Origin: Bradyrhizobium sp. Ash2021 | GTDB taxonomy: Bacteria; Pseudomonadota; Alphaproteobacteria; Rhizobiales; Xanthobacteraceae | Length of the DNA stretch: 64,000 nt | NCBI RefSeq assembly: GCF_031202265.1 | Contig: NZ_CP100604.1 | Location: 4,136,501-4,200,500, forward strand | Direction: 5' to 3' | Shown: positions 37,397 to 46,051 of the stretch, piece by piece | Layout: every line of letters starts with the position of its first letter | Position numbering within the stretch: the first letter of the stretch is position 1 | Notes under the pieces: generated by a model | What the model saw: the letters and a program-made list of their open reading frames with translations, nothing else | Told to the model about the DNA's origin: nothing | Databases searched by the model: none | Translations under genes and position numbers: made by a program

Positions 37397-38383
37397 TCAG
37401 CGTCCTCGTTCGGCCCAGGACGCAATCGCGCTCATGCCCGGCCGCAATCCCTCTCTTGGCTGGACCGGCGCGGCGCGGACCTCGAAGGTGCGCAGGTCGA
37501 ATTCGCCGGTGGCGCGCGTCGCCCGCCAGGTCGCATATTGTCCCTGCACGTTGATCACGGTGACGCGTACCGGAATGCGCTCCGACCGCAGCGCCGGAAC
37601 CGTCACCTCGAAGGTGTCGCCGACCTTGAGGCCGCCAAGCAGATCCTCGCGCAGATTGAACGTGAACCAGACGTTGCGGATGTCGACCATCGAAAACAGC
37701 GGCGCGCCGGCGCTGAAATTTTCGCCGAGTTCGGCAATCCGGGTCGTGACCTGGCCCGCGATCGGGGAGCGAATGACGAGTTCTGCGATGTCGACTTCGC
37801 GCTGGCTCAGGGCTGCCTCGGCCTGCTTGACCTGAGCCGCGGCAAGCGCGCGCTCCTCGGGGCTGGCACCGGCGACCGCGAGCTGCAGCGCCGCGTCGGC
37901 CGCGTCTTTCTTCCGCGCCGCCATTTCGAGATTGCGGGTGGCTTCGTCGACCCGCGCCTGCGGCGCATTGCCGGTACTTGCCAGCTGGTTCTGCCGGTCG
38001 AAGGTTTCCTTGGCGAGGATTACGTCGGCTTGCGCGGCGGCGGAATCGGCACGGCGGGCGGCGATCGTTTCGGGCCGCGTGCTGTTGATGCGGGCGAGGT
38101 CGGCATTGGCGACGCTGAGCGCGGCGCGGGCGGCAACCAGGGCGGCCACAAGTTGCGGGCTGTCGAGTTCCGCGATCGTCGTTCCGCGCTCGACCATGTC
38201 GCCGACATTGGCCCCGAGCTTGCCGATGCGGCCCCCGACGCGCGGGCTGATGTCGACGCGATCGGCCGAAACTTCGCCCTGAATGGTCAGTGGCGGCGGG
38301 CGCGTCGCCAGCCAGACGGCGACGCCGAACGCTCCCAGGACCACCAGTCCGACGATCCAGCGAACCGCGTTCGACTTTGCCAT
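37397..38383 (-). CDS. HlyD-family membrane fusion (periplasmic adaptor) protein
   Basis: A 328-residue adaptor. The N terminus has one membrane anchor (VRWIVGLVVLGAFGVAVWLA), the lipoyl half-motif VSADRVDISPRVGGRIGKL, a long alanine-rich coiled coil (about residues 85-190) and the second half IRSPIAGQVTTRIAELGENF. It would bridge the inner-membrane permeases to an outer-membrane channel such as TolC. The frame is open upstream to 38545, but the ATG at 38383 begins the anchor and has AAGGGGATAAAG before it. First gene of a three-gene operon. Confidence 0.88.
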   Translation of the reverse strand: MAKSNAVRWIVGLVVLGAFGVAVWLATRPPPLTIQGEVSADRVDISPRVGGRIGKLGANVGDMVERGTTIAELDSPQLVAALVAARAALSVANADLARINSTRPETIAARRADSAAAQADVILAKETFDRQNQLASTGNAPQARVDEATRNLEMAARKKDAADAALQLAVAGASPEERALAAAQVKQAEAALSQREVDIAELVIRSPIAGQVTTRIAELGENFSAGAPLFSMVDIRNVWFTFNLREDLLGGLKVGDTFEVTVPALRSERIPVRVTVINVQGQYATWRATRATGEFDLRTFEVRAAPVQPREGLRPGMSAIASWAERGR

Positions 38384-38558
38384 CTTTATCCCCTTATCAC
38401 CGGCAACGGCGCCCGGGCATTTTCGTGCCAATACGGCATTGCCAACCGTATTCGACCTCATCCGCCGGAATGAATCAATCACGTCACCGAACGCCGGAAA
38501 TGAGGCCGGCCCCCTCCGGCCGCGCCAGTGTCGAACCGGCGGCACCTGCGCCGCCGGG

Positions 38559-39386
38559 CTATCGCTTCAACAAGGAGTCCAGATCGATATCGACCTGGCC
38601 CTTTGCGGTGACGTAACGCACCTCAAAGCTGTCGGGCGCAAAGCGGTATTCCACCAGCCCGGTTTGCTTGATGCCGATCAGTTCCTGTTGCGCATCTGAG
38701 ATGACAAAGCCGGCGGACGGCGCCCAGACGTGGCGGACACGGCGAAAAGTGAAATCGCGGCGCTGATGGACGTGGCCCGAGGCGACCAGCCGCAGATCGA
38801 CCTTGCCCAGCATGTCGATCAGCCGGCGGCGTGCGGGCTCCGGCACGTAGCGTATTGCCGACTCGGCAAGTTCGGGATCGCCGGGCGTGTTGAGAAAAAG
38901 CGGCTTGTGCACGAACAGCGCCACCGGCTTGCCGTTGACGTGCGCGAGCCGCGAGGCCAGCCAGTCGAACTGCTCGGCCTCGCTATCGAGCCCGGTGTTC
39001 ATGACCAGCGAATTCAGCCCGATAAAGCACCAGCCGGCTTCCTCAAAGCGCCAGCGATCTTCGCCGATGACCGAACGAAAAGTCTTCAGGCGTTGTTCCG
39101 TCGTCGGATGGGTGGGAACAGGCCCCACCGCCGTCGGGTTGTCGCCGATGTCGTGATTGCCCGGCAAATGGCGGCAGGGCACGGGCAGTGCTGCGTGCAG
39201 CGTCCTGGCGAATTCAAGATCGTCGGGATGGGTCGGGGCGTCGAACGCGAGATCGCCGGTGTTGACGACGAGATCGGGGCGCGTCGCCTCGATATGTTCG
39301 CTGACGCGATGGAAATTTTCGGTCAGGGTTGTCAGGCGGCGGGCGAGATGGGTATCGGAAATCTGGGTCAGGCGGAATTCGGGCAT
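38559..39386 (-). CDS. Calcineurin-like metallophosphoesterase (CpdA-like)
   Basis: A 275-residue cytoplasmic phosphoesterase with the full metal-binding series: ISDTHLARR, NTGDLAFD, LPGNHDIGD, and SGHVHQRRD. This order and spacing are those of class III cyclic-nucleotide phosphodiesterases and related enzymes. Cyclic AMP is a plausible substrate, and a class III adenylate cyclase lies at 60 kb, but the window alone does not prove it. It runs in the same direction as the HlyD operon and ends 175 bases upstream of it. Confidence 0.88.
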   Translation of the reverse strand: MPEFRLTQISDTHLARRLTTLTENFHRVSEHIEATRPDLVVNTGDLAFDAPTHPDDLEFARTLHAALPVPCRHLPGNHDIGDNPTAVGPVPTHPTTEQRLKTFRSVIGEDRWRFEEAGWCFIGLNSLVMNTGLDSEAEQFDWLASRLAHVNGKPVALFVHKPLFLNTPGDPELAESAIRYVPEPARRRLIDMLGKVDLRLVASGHVHQRRDFTFRRVRHVWAPSAGFVISDAQQELIGIKQTGLVEYRFAPDSFEVRYVTAKGQVDIDLDSLLKR

Positions 39387-39543
39387 GCGTTATTCCTTCC
39401 GGCGCCGATTATATATTTGTCGGCGACGGATTGATGAAATTCCAGCCGTCATTGTCGGCGCGATCGGGATTGCAGTGAAGGTTGTTTGAAGGGTTGTCTG
39501 AAAAATTGTTCGAATCGAGAAGCCGCAGCCGGCGCGTCGACGT

Positions 39544-39723
39544 TCAGAGCAGGCGATAGCGGATCGCAAAGGCGTCGTTGGCCTCGGCCTGCGCGGTCAC
39601 GGAATCGCCGGGCAATTCGGCGATATGGGCCGCGCCAGCCAGCATCGGGGAGGTGATGTTCATCGCGCCATCCCGCGGGGCCGCGTCAAAGCCAAAGCTC
39701 AAATCACTGGAACTCTGGATAGT
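39544..39723 (-). other. Unrecognised C-terminal-like frame in a 445-base gap
   Basis: The gap 39387-39831 has no full gene. On the minus strand a frame of 60 codons ending in TGA at 39544 reads SFGFDAAPRDGAMNITSP and SVTAQAEANDAFAIRYRLL, which looks like the ordered end of a protein rather than random sequence. The only ATG (39663) would give 39 residues. It may be a remnant of a lost gene. I recognise no family. Confidence 0.3.
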
Positions 39724-39831
39724 TGGTCACCGGAGCGCGGGTTGTGGTTCAAGCCGGCCGGACCGGGTTCATTGTCAGGGGGGTGCGCGGCCGCTATTGC
39801 TTAAACCTCGCTTGCCCTGGGGGAGATTCTG

Positions 39832-40254
39832 ATGTCGGTTCAAATGGTTTTGCTGCCGGTCTTCGTGCTGGTCGGTCTCACCTTCGCCCTGCTGCTTTGG
39901 ATGGCCTCGGCGCGCTCCCGTGCGATCACGGGCCGGGAAATCAGCCTCAAGGACATTGCGCTCGGCCAGCCGAACTGGCCGGAACGCGCCACCCAGATCG
40001 CCAATTGCTTCAGGAACCAGTTCGAGATTCCCTTGCTGTTCTATGCCCTGATCGCGCTGGCGCTGCCGCTGCGCCACGCCGATCTCTTCATCGTGCTGAT
40101 GTCGTGGGTATTCGTGGTGACGCGCTTTGCCCACGCCGGCATCTTCGTGACCTCGAACGACGTCCGGACGCGTTCACTCGCCTGGTTCGCCGGCGTGCTG
40201 GTGCTGCTGGCGATGTGGATCTATTTCGCGCTGAAGATTTTGCTGTTGATCTGA
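39832..40254 (+). CDS. MAPEG-family membrane protein
   Basis: A 140-residue integral membrane protein with four predicted spans. The helix-1 region (LVGLTFALLLWMASARSRAI), the segment RATQIANCFRNQFEIPLLFY and the last span fit the bacterial MAPEG family, relatives of microsomal glutathione transferase and of a eukaryotic prostaglandin synthase. The RNQFEIP stretch holds the conserved Arg-Asn-Glu region of the family. Substrate unknown. Preceded by GGGGGAGA (39818-39825). A palindromic repeat follows. Confidence 0.85.
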   Translation: MSVQMVLLPVFVLVGLTFALLLWMASARSRAITGREISLKDIALGQPNWPERATQIANCFRNQFEIPLLFYALIALALPLRHADLFIVLMSWVFVVTRFAHAGIFVTSNDVRTRSLAWFAGVLVLLAMWIYFALKILLLI

Positions 40255-40262
40255 ACGCGCAC

Positions 40263-40311
40263 GAGCATGATCCGGAAAAGTGGGTACCGGTTTTCCGAAG
40301 AGATTATGCTC
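40263..40311. repeat. GAGCATGATCCGGAAAAG palindrome
   Basis: GAGCATGATC-CGGAAAAG at the left and TTTTCCG-AGATTATGCTC at the right form an imperfect 49-base inverted repeat. I know it as one of the most frequent intergenic palindromes in Bradyrhizobium. It sits between the MAPEG gene and the RsmB-like gene. Confidence 0.75.
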
Positions 40312-40339
40312 AAACAAGAAGTCCAACCGAAAGCCCTAG

Positions 40340-41644
40340 ATGACTCCCGCTGCCCGGCTGTCCGCAGCCATTGAACTGATCGAAACCATCGACGCCCAGC
40401 GCGTTCCCGCGGCGAAAGCGCTGAAGGAGTGGGGCACCGCGCACCGCTATGCCGGCTCCGGCGACCGCGCCGCGATCTCCGGCCTGCTCTGGGACGTGCT
40501 GCGCCGGCGCGCCTCGAGCGCGTGGCTGATGGACGCCGACACGCCGCGCGCCCGGGCGCTCGGCATGCTCAAGCTCGAGCGCGGCATGGACGTCGATGCC
40601 ATCGCAGCGCTCTGCGACGGCGGACGCTTTGCGCCGGAGCCGCTGAGCGAGGCCGAGCGCGCGGCGCTGACCTCGCGGTCGCTCGAGGGCGCGCCGGCCC
40701 ACATCGCCGGCGATTATCCGGAATGGCTCGATCCCTATCTGGCGCAGGTGTTCGGCGACGATCGCGTCGCCGAGGCGACCGCGATGGCGAGCCGGGCGCC
40801 GCTCGATCTGCGCGTCAACACGCTGAAGGCTACGCGCGAAAAACTGCTGCCGCGGCTCAAGCATCTCGGCGCCAGCGAGACGCCGTGGTCGCCGATCGGG
40901 CTGCGCATCGAACTCGGCGCCGACGCGCGCAATCCCGGCGTCCATGCCGAGGAGGATTTCATCAAGGGCGCCATCGAAGTGCAGGACGAGGGCTCGCAGC
41001 TCGCCGCCCTGTTGTCGGCGGCAAAGCCCGGCGAGCAGGTGATCGATCTCTGCGCCGGCGCCGGCGGCAAGACGCTGGCATTGGCGGCGATGATGCAGGG
41101 CAAGGGCCGGCTGATCGCGACCGACCACGACAAGCGGCAGCTCGCGCCGATCTATGAACGGCTGTCGCGCGCCGGCGTCCACAACGCCGATGTCCGCACG
41201 CCGAAGGGGGCGAACGATACGCTGACCGACATCCACGCCTCCGCCGATCTGGTGCTGATCGACGCGCCCTGCACCGGGACGGGCACGTGGCGGCGCAACC
41301 CCGACGCCAAATGGCGGATGCGCCCGGGCGCACTCGAAGTGCGGCTGAAGGACCAGATCGCGGTGCTCGATCGCGCGAGCGCCCTGGTCAAGCCGGGCGG
41401 GCGGATCGCCTATATCACCTGCTCGGTGCTATCAGCCGAAAACGGCGACCAGATCAAAAACTTTCTCGCGCGCCATCCGGAATTTTCGATGGTGCCGCCG
41501 GAGCAGACCGCAAGCGTGCTGTGGGACAAGGCCGAGGATTTTGCCAAGGCGGCGCTGCAGTCGCCGGAAGGCTGGCTGATGACCCCGCGGCGCACCGGGA
41601 CGGATGGGTTTTTTGTCTCGGTGCTGAAGAAGGCGGCTTCCTGA
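40340..41644 (+). CDS. RsmB/NOP-family RNA (cytosine-5)-methyltransferase
   Basis: A 434-residue m5C RNA methylase. The N-terminal 150 residues form an RsmB-like NusB-type helical domain, followed by VIDLCAGAGGKTLALA (SAM site), LIDAPCTGTGTWRRNP (catalytic cysteine motif) and the second cysteine in YITCSVLSAENGDQ. Two cysteines of this arrangement define the m5C class. The target could be 16S rRNA C967 or another rRNA/tRNA site. No overlap with neighbours; followed by a repeat. Confidence 0.9.
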   Translation: MTPAARLSAAIELIETIDAQRVPAAKALKEWGTAHRYAGSGDRAAISGLLWDVLRRRASSAWLMDADTPRARALGMLKLERGMDVDAIAALCDGGRFAPEPLSEAERAALTSRSLEGAPAHIAGDYPEWLDPYLAQVFGDDRVAEATAMASRAPLDLRVNTLKATREKLLPRLKHLGASETPWSPIGLRIELGADARNPGVHAEEDFIKGAIEVQDEGSQLAALLSAAKPGEQVIDLCAGAGGKTLALAAMMQGKGRLIATDHDKRQLAPIYERLSRAGVHNADVRTPKGANDTLTDIHASADLVLIDAPCTGTGTWRRNPDAKWRMRPGALEVRLKDQIAVLDRASALVKPGGRIAYITCSVLSAENGDQIKNFLARHPEFSMVPPEQTASVLWDKAEDFAKAALQSPEGWLMTPRRTGTDGFFVSVLKKAAS

Positions 41645-41664
41645 CGACACGCCGACTCCATCCC

Positions 41665-41749
41665 CGTCATTGCGAGGAGCGAAGCGACGAAGCAATCCAT
41701 TCTTCCTTTACGCTGCAAGATGGATTGCTTCGCTGCGCTCGCAATGACG
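41665..41749. repeat. CATTGCGAGGAGCGAAGCG repeat (copy 4)
   Basis: CGTCATTGCGAGGAGCGAAG at the left and GCGCTCGCAATGACG at the right are inverted, with GCAATCCATTC and AGATGGATTGC inside. It lies immediately beyond the stop of the truncated cupin on the other strand and after the RsmB-like gene. Confidence 0.8.
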
Positions 41750-41768
41750 GGGATGGACTGCGCGCTCG

Positions 41769-41972
41769 TCAATCCACAATAAAAATCTTCGCACCGGTTT
41801 TGGTCGACGAACGATGCGCGGCGTCTCCATGGTCCGAGACCTGGTAGCTCATGCCCGGCAACAGCTTGAAGGCGCGGCCGTCGCGCAATTCGGTGTCGAG
41901 TTCGCCCTCGACGACGTAAAGCACGTGGCCGCGGTCGCAGCAGTGGTCGGCGAGATAGCCGGGCTCGAGAAT
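41769..41972 (-). pseudogene. C-terminal remnant of a DHCW-motif cupin
   Basis: The minus strand reads LEPGYLADHCCDRGHVLYVV, then EGELDTELRDGRAFKLLPG and MSYQVSDHGDAAHRSS, ending in KIFIVD and TGA (stop at 41769). This matches the C-terminal two thirds of the small DHCW-motif cupin family. Upstream coding stops where repeat copy 5 begins (41985), so the N-terminal part is missing. The family's Trp after DHC is a Cys here. No start codon is present. Confidence 0.75.
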
Positions 41973-41984
41973 CCGACTCCATCA

Positions 41985-42105
41985 ACGTCATTGCGAGGAG
42001 CGAAGCGACGAAGCAATCCATTCTTTCTTTACGCTGCGAGGTGGATTGCTTCGCGGAGCCTGTCATCGGGCGCGCGTTCGAGCGACCCGGTGGCTCGCAA
42101 TGACG
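41985..42105. repeat. CATTGCGAGGAGCGAAGCG repeat (copy 5), carrying an insertion
   Basis: ACGTCATTGCGAGGAGCGAA at the left and GGCTCGCAATGACG at the right define the ends. The right arm is interrupted by about 35 unrelated bases (GAGCCTGTCATCGGGCGCG...). It borders the truncated cupin on one side and the end of the SnoaL-like gene on the other. Confidence 0.75.
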
Positions 42106-42110
42106 ACCAT

Positions 42111-42482
42111 CTAATGCGCCAGATGATTGGCCGAGCCCTGCACGATCTTGCCCTGCGCATCCAGCCGCAGATATTCGCAAATCCTCGCGCCGCGCTCGTT
42201 CGCGTAGAACACGATGAGGCTGTCAGGGCTGATGAACAGATCGATCAGGGTGAAGTGCAAATCGGGCAGCAGCGTCAGCGCTTTTCCCCAATAGATCCGG
42301 ATCTTGGCCTTGCCTGCTAATGTTCCGGCGGAGTCGAAGCCGAGGGCCTGGATCTTGTCCGAGGTCATTTCGGCGTCCTCGGCATAGAGGGCCAGCACCC
42401 GCTCGAGGTCGCGTGAATTCCAGGCGGCGATCCATTCGCGCCCAAGCGCTGCGAGCTGCGTGGCGTCGTGAGCCGTCGGCAT
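42111..42482 (-). CDS. SnoaL/NTF2-like protein
   Basis: A 123-residue single-domain protein with the cone-shaped NTF2-like fold pattern: helix AALGREWIAAWNSRDLERVLALYAEDA, then strands FTLIDLFISPDSLIVFYAN. Members bind small hydrophobic ligands or act as isomerases or hydrolases; this one is unassigned. GGAGGAAA precedes the ATG (42483-42490 on the opposite strand). A perfect inverted repeat 43-65 bases upstream of the start is a likely operator. Its 3' end meets repeat copy 5. Confidence 0.8.
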   Translation of the reverse strand: MPTAHDATQLAALGREWIAAWNSRDLERVLALYAEDAEMTSDKIQALGFDSAGTLAGKAKIRIYWGKALTLLPDLHFTLIDLFISPDSLIVFYANERGARICEYLRLDAQGKIVQGSANHLAH

Positions 42483-42524
42483 GTTTTCCTCCCAAAATTC
42501 CTGTTGAGTTTATGGTTGGACAAA

Positions 42525-42555
42525 TTAGGTCAATGATACTGACCTAAATAGGTCA
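42525..42555. promoter_or_regulatory. Inverted-repeat operator candidate
   Basis: TTAGGTCA (42525-42532) and TGACCTAA (42540-42547) are exact reverse complements with a seven-base spacer. A third half-site, ATAGGTCA, follows at 42548-42555. The position between the SnoaL-like start (42482) and the guaA start (42634) fits a dimeric repressor such as TetR, MarR or HxlR acting on the SnoaL-like gene. No regulator gene is adjacent. Confidence 0.5.
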
Positions 42556-42633
42556 TGTCCATGCCCGCAGAAGCATGTGGGCCAGTGCTTTGCCGCGGTT
42601 GCGAGCCAGCCCCCCGTCGCGTATCTGCTTGCC

Positions 42634-44229
42634 ATGACAGCAGCCACGCCCGCCCGCGAGTCGACGCCAACAGTGGCCTCGGCGCATGACAAGATTCTGA
42701 TCGTCGATTTCGGCAGTCAGGTGACGCAACTGATCGCGCGAAGGGTGCGCGAGGAGGGCGTCTATTCCGAGATCGTGCCGTTCCAGAAGGCCGAAGCGGC
42801 CTTCAAGGAAATGAAGCCGAAAGCGGTGATCCTCTCCGGCGGGCCTGAGTCGGTGCATGAGGCAGGCTCGCCGCGCGCGCCGCAAGCCATCTTCGATTCC
42901 GGCGTTCCCGTGCTCGGCATCTGCTACGGCCAGATGACCATGGCCGCCCAGCTCGGCGGCGAGGTCGAGGGCGGGCATCACCGCGAATTCGGCCGCGCCG
43001 ATGTCGAGGTCAAAGCCCAAAGCAAGCTGTTCGAGTCCGCCTGGGGCATGGGCGAACGCCATCAGGTCTGGATGAGCCATGGCGACCGCATCACCAAAAT
43101 GCCGCCGGGCTTTATCGTTGCCGGCGTGTCGCCGAACGCCCCGTTCGCCGTGATCCAGGACGAGAAGCGCAAATATTACGGCCTGATGTTCCACCCCGAA
43201 GTGGTGCACACGCCCGACGGCGCCAAGCTGCTGCGCAATTTCGTCCGCAAGGTCGCAGGCCTCACCGGCGACTGGACCATGCGCGCCTTCCGCGAGGAGG
43301 CGATCGAGAAGATCCGGGCGCAGGTCGGCAAGGGCAGGGTGATCTGCGGCCTTTCCGGCGGCGTCGACTCCGCCGTGGCCGCGGTGCTGATCCACGAGGC
43401 GATCGGCGACCAGCTCACCTGCGTGTTCGTCGATCACGGCATGCTGCGGCTGGATGAGGCCAGGACCGTCGTCGACCTGTTCCGGCACCACTACAACATC
43501 CCGCTGGTCCACGTTGATGCGTCGAAGCAATTCTTGGGCGAACTCGCTGGCGTCACCGACCCCGAGATCAAGCGCAAGACCATCGGCCGCCTGTTCATCG
43601 ACGTGTTCGATGTCGAGGCAAAAAAGATCGGCGGCGCGGACTTTCTGGCGCAGGGCACGCTCTACCCCGACGTGATCGAGAGCGTCTCCTTCACCGGCGG
43701 CCCGTCGGTAACCATCAAGTCGCACCACAATGTCGGCGGCCTGCCGGCGCGCATGAACATGAAGCTGGTCGAGCCCTTGCGCGAATTGTTCAAGGACGAG
43801 GTCCGCGTGTTGGGCCGCGAACTCGGTCTCCCCGAAATCTTCGTCGGCCGCCATCCGTTCCCAGGCCCGGGCCTTGCAATCCGCTGCCCCGGCGAGATCA
43901 CGAAGGAAAAGCTCGACATCCTGCGCAAGGCCGACGCCGTCTATATCGATCAGATCCGCAAAGCCGGCCTCTACGACACCATCTGGCAGGCCTTTGCCGT
44001 GCTGCTGCCGGTCAAGACCGTCGGCGTGATGGGCGACGGCCGCACCTATGATTTCGTCGTCGGCCTGCGCGCGGTCACTTCGACCGACGGCATGACCGCC
44101 GACTTCTATCCCTTCGACATGAAGTTTCTCGGCGAGACCGCGACGCGGATCATCAACGAGGTGAAGGGGGTGAACCGGGTGGTGTATGACGTGACGTCTA
44201 AGCCGCCGGGGACGATTGAGTGGGAGTAG
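42634..44229 (+). CDS. guaA: GMP synthase (glutamine-hydrolysing)
   Basis: A 531-residue enzyme that aminates XMP to GMP. The N-terminal glutamine amidotransferase domain has Cys97 in LGICYGQ. The ATP pyrophosphatase domain has [15 protein letters not shown], and the C-terminal dimerisation domain ends in the invariant KPPGTIEWE. The frame is open to a GTG at 42577, but ATG at 42634 fits the family length. The chromosome downstream is an accessory island, and the conserved 3' end of guaA is a known integration hotspot of genomic islands. Confidence 0.97.
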   Translation: MTAATPARESTPTVASAHDKILIVDFGSQVTQLIARRVREEGVYSEIVPFQKAEAAFKEMKPKAVILSGGPESVHEAGSPRAPQAIFDSGVPVLGICYGQMTMAAQLGGEVEGGHHREFGRADVEVKAQSKLFESAWGMGERHQVWMSHGDRITKMPPGFIVAGVSPNAPFAVIQDEKRKYYGLMFHPEVVHTPDGAKLLRNFVRKVAGLTGDWTMRAFREEAIEKIRAQVGKGRVICGLSGGVDSAVAAVLIHEAIGDQLTCVFVDHGMLRLDEARTVVDLFRHHYNIPLVHVDASKQFLGELAGVTDPEIKRKTIGRLFIDVFDVEAKKIGGADFLAQGTLYPDVIESVSFTGGPSVTIKSHHNVGGLPARMNMKLVEPLRELFKDEVRVLGRELGLPEIFVGRHPFPGPGLAIRCPGEITKEKLDILRKADAVYIDQIRKAGLYDTIWQAFAVLLPVKTVGVMGDGRTYDFVVGLRAVTSTDGMTADFYPFDMKFLGETATRIINEVKGVNRVVYDVTSKPPGTIEWE

Positions 44230-44317
44230 GAAAAACGATGGAGGTCGGTCTTTCTAGCATGGTTTTCGCATAGAAGCGTGGTTTTGCGTACTACCGCGAC
44301 CACATCATGTTTCTGCT

Positions 44318-46051
44318 CTAGATTTGATGGAGCTTTACGGGGCAGCAAACCTTCCCAAGGAGGGCTTGGAGGCGCGAAGCCCGGCTTTTTGGAATTGCAA
44401 TTACCAGGAGGCGCTCCGCGCGCGACGCTCCAACGTAGATTTTGCGCGCCTCCTCATCCTGACCGTCAGACGCGTTGCCCTCTAGCAGGTCGAGAATCCC
44501 GGCTGCGGTCTTGGTGGTCATCACCACGCAGACGGCAGGGAACTCCAGACCCTTGGCAGAATGGATAGTGCGCGCTGGTGGAGAATTGGCGGGTGCGCAG
44601 TCTAATGCGGTGGCCAGATCTCCGTGTGCTCTCAGGCGCTGTTTGATGCTCGACGCCGCAATGAGCCCCTTTGCAAGAAGCTCGCGGGCTCTCTCCAACC
44701 ACTGGTCGGCTTTGTCCGTTGGGTTGAATCGAAGGCCGTGGGCGAGAGCAATGACCTCTGGGCGCCAACCGCCATCTTCAAGCCCCTCACTTGCCAAATA
44801 GGTGTGGTAGCCACCGAGTGAGCTGATGCGTCCCTGAACCAAAAGGATGACGCGGTGTAGGTTAACCAAGGCATCTCGCCGGTTTCCGACAGCAAACGCG
44901 AAATGATAGTTCATAGCCGCTTCAGCCAGAACAATGGTCATGTGGCTGGTCGGCTTGATAGTGGGCTGACCAATCGCTTTACAGGCGCTATTGCGCGTGG
45001 ACGCCAGCACCGGCGCGCTCTGCAGCGGAATGCCGAGTTCTTCGACGACACTCTGAAACGTTGAACCAATCGCGGGAGATACCGCACCGCCGCTATAAGA
45101 AATGATATGAACGGGTGTCGTATCATTTCTATACGGGCCTACGGAATTGTCAGGATTAGACCGTGAGGAAGGTGGCCGAAGCGCCACGATCGCAGCACAG
45201 ATGGCGGGCGTAGAGCGAAAATTCCCGCTCATCGGCAGCTGATCGTTTGGGTCAAAGGTGGCTGCGAACTTATAAAGCTCGTTCGTCACTCCGCCCCGAA
45301 ATTCGTAGATTGACTGGTGAGGATCGCAAATAACCTTCACGGTGATCTCGGATCTCCGCAACCAGTTGACAATAGCCAGATCGGCGGGATTGCAGTCCTG
45401 GGCCTCATCTACGACGATCTCGCAAAACCTGGCTGAAAGGGCTTCGCCGACACGTTTCGCGAAAGCTGCGTCTCCCAAACGTTCTTGAACGCTGACGCGC
45501 ACGTCATCAAAATCGACTTGCCCTTGGCTCCTTGCATTCTTGATGATCGCAATTGCCTGCGTCTCATGTGCGCTGATTTTTCGTGTCGTGACGTCGAAAC
45601 CCTCATCTTTCGCAAGCGCGGGGTCGACCTTACCGGTAGCTCTGTCGAAGCAACGTAGGGAAAGTGGCTGGGCGCCGTCGTATGGCGGCTTCACCTCCCA
45701 ATTGCTCTTGTCGGGAATGAGCTTTGGCACGCGATCGCAACCAGGGATACCGAAAGGCGTTATTAAGAACTGCCACAGGAAGCGGTCGAAAGTTCCGATA
45801 AAGCTTGGGAAAAGTGGCGAAGGGAGAATGCCGAACGCTCTTAGGCGTGCTTCCAATTCATCCACTGCGGCGTTGGTGAAGGAGAGAAATGCGACGCCGC
45901 GACGATCTGTGGGCTTGCTCAGCAACTGCCGAGCACGCTCGACCATTGTCCTGGTCTTGCCGGCGCCGGGGCAAGCCGTCACGAAAGCAGCGCCGGCGTG
46001 ATCGATGATTTCCTGCTGCTGTTTGGTAGGAGCGTACGAAGGCATAGTCAC
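44318..46051 (-). CDS. gajB: Gabija GajB-type UvrD-like helicase
   Basis: A 577-residue superfamily-1 helicase. Motif I is CPGAGKT (27-33), motif II EIVVDEAQDCNPADLAI, motif IV GNFRSTP, motif V ARTIHSAKGLEFPAVCV and motif VI IYVGASRAERLLVIA. It begins at a GTG (46051) whose last bases overlap the TGA of gajA; an ATG two codons on is possible. Pairing of a short UvrD-like helicase with an upstream OLD nuclease defines Gabija anti-phage systems. In known Gabija, GajB is activated by phage DNA ends and helps nucleotide depletion. Base composition is lower in GC than the flanking genes. Identification rests on motifs and gene order. Confidence 0.85.
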   Translation of the reverse strand: MTMPSYAPTKQQQEIIDHAGAAFVTACPGAGKTRTMVERARQLLSKPTDRRGVAFLSFTNAAVDELEARLRAFGILPSPLFPSFIGTFDRFLWQFLITPFGIPGCDRVPKLIPDKSNWEVKPPYDGAQPLSLRCFDRATGKVDPALAKDEGFDVTTRKISAHETQAIAIIKNARSQGQVDFDDVRVSVQERLGDAAFAKRVGEALSARFCEIVVDEAQDCNPADLAIVNWLRRSEITVKVICDPHQSIYEFRGGVTNELYKFAATFDPNDQLPMSGNFRSTPAICAAIVALRPPSSRSNPDNSVGPYRNDTTPVHIISYSGGAVSPAIGSTFQSVVEELGIPLQSAPVLASTRNSACKAIGQPTIKPTSHMTIVLAEAAMNYHFAFAVGNRRDALVNLHRVILLVQGRISSLGGYHTYLASEGLEDGGWRPEVIALAHGLRFNPTDKADQWLERARELLAKGLIAASSIKQRLRAHGDLATALDCAPANSPPARTIHSAKGLEFPAVCVVMTTKTAAGILDLLEGNASDGQDEEARKIYVGASRAERLLVIAIPKSRASRLQALLGKVCCPVKLHQI

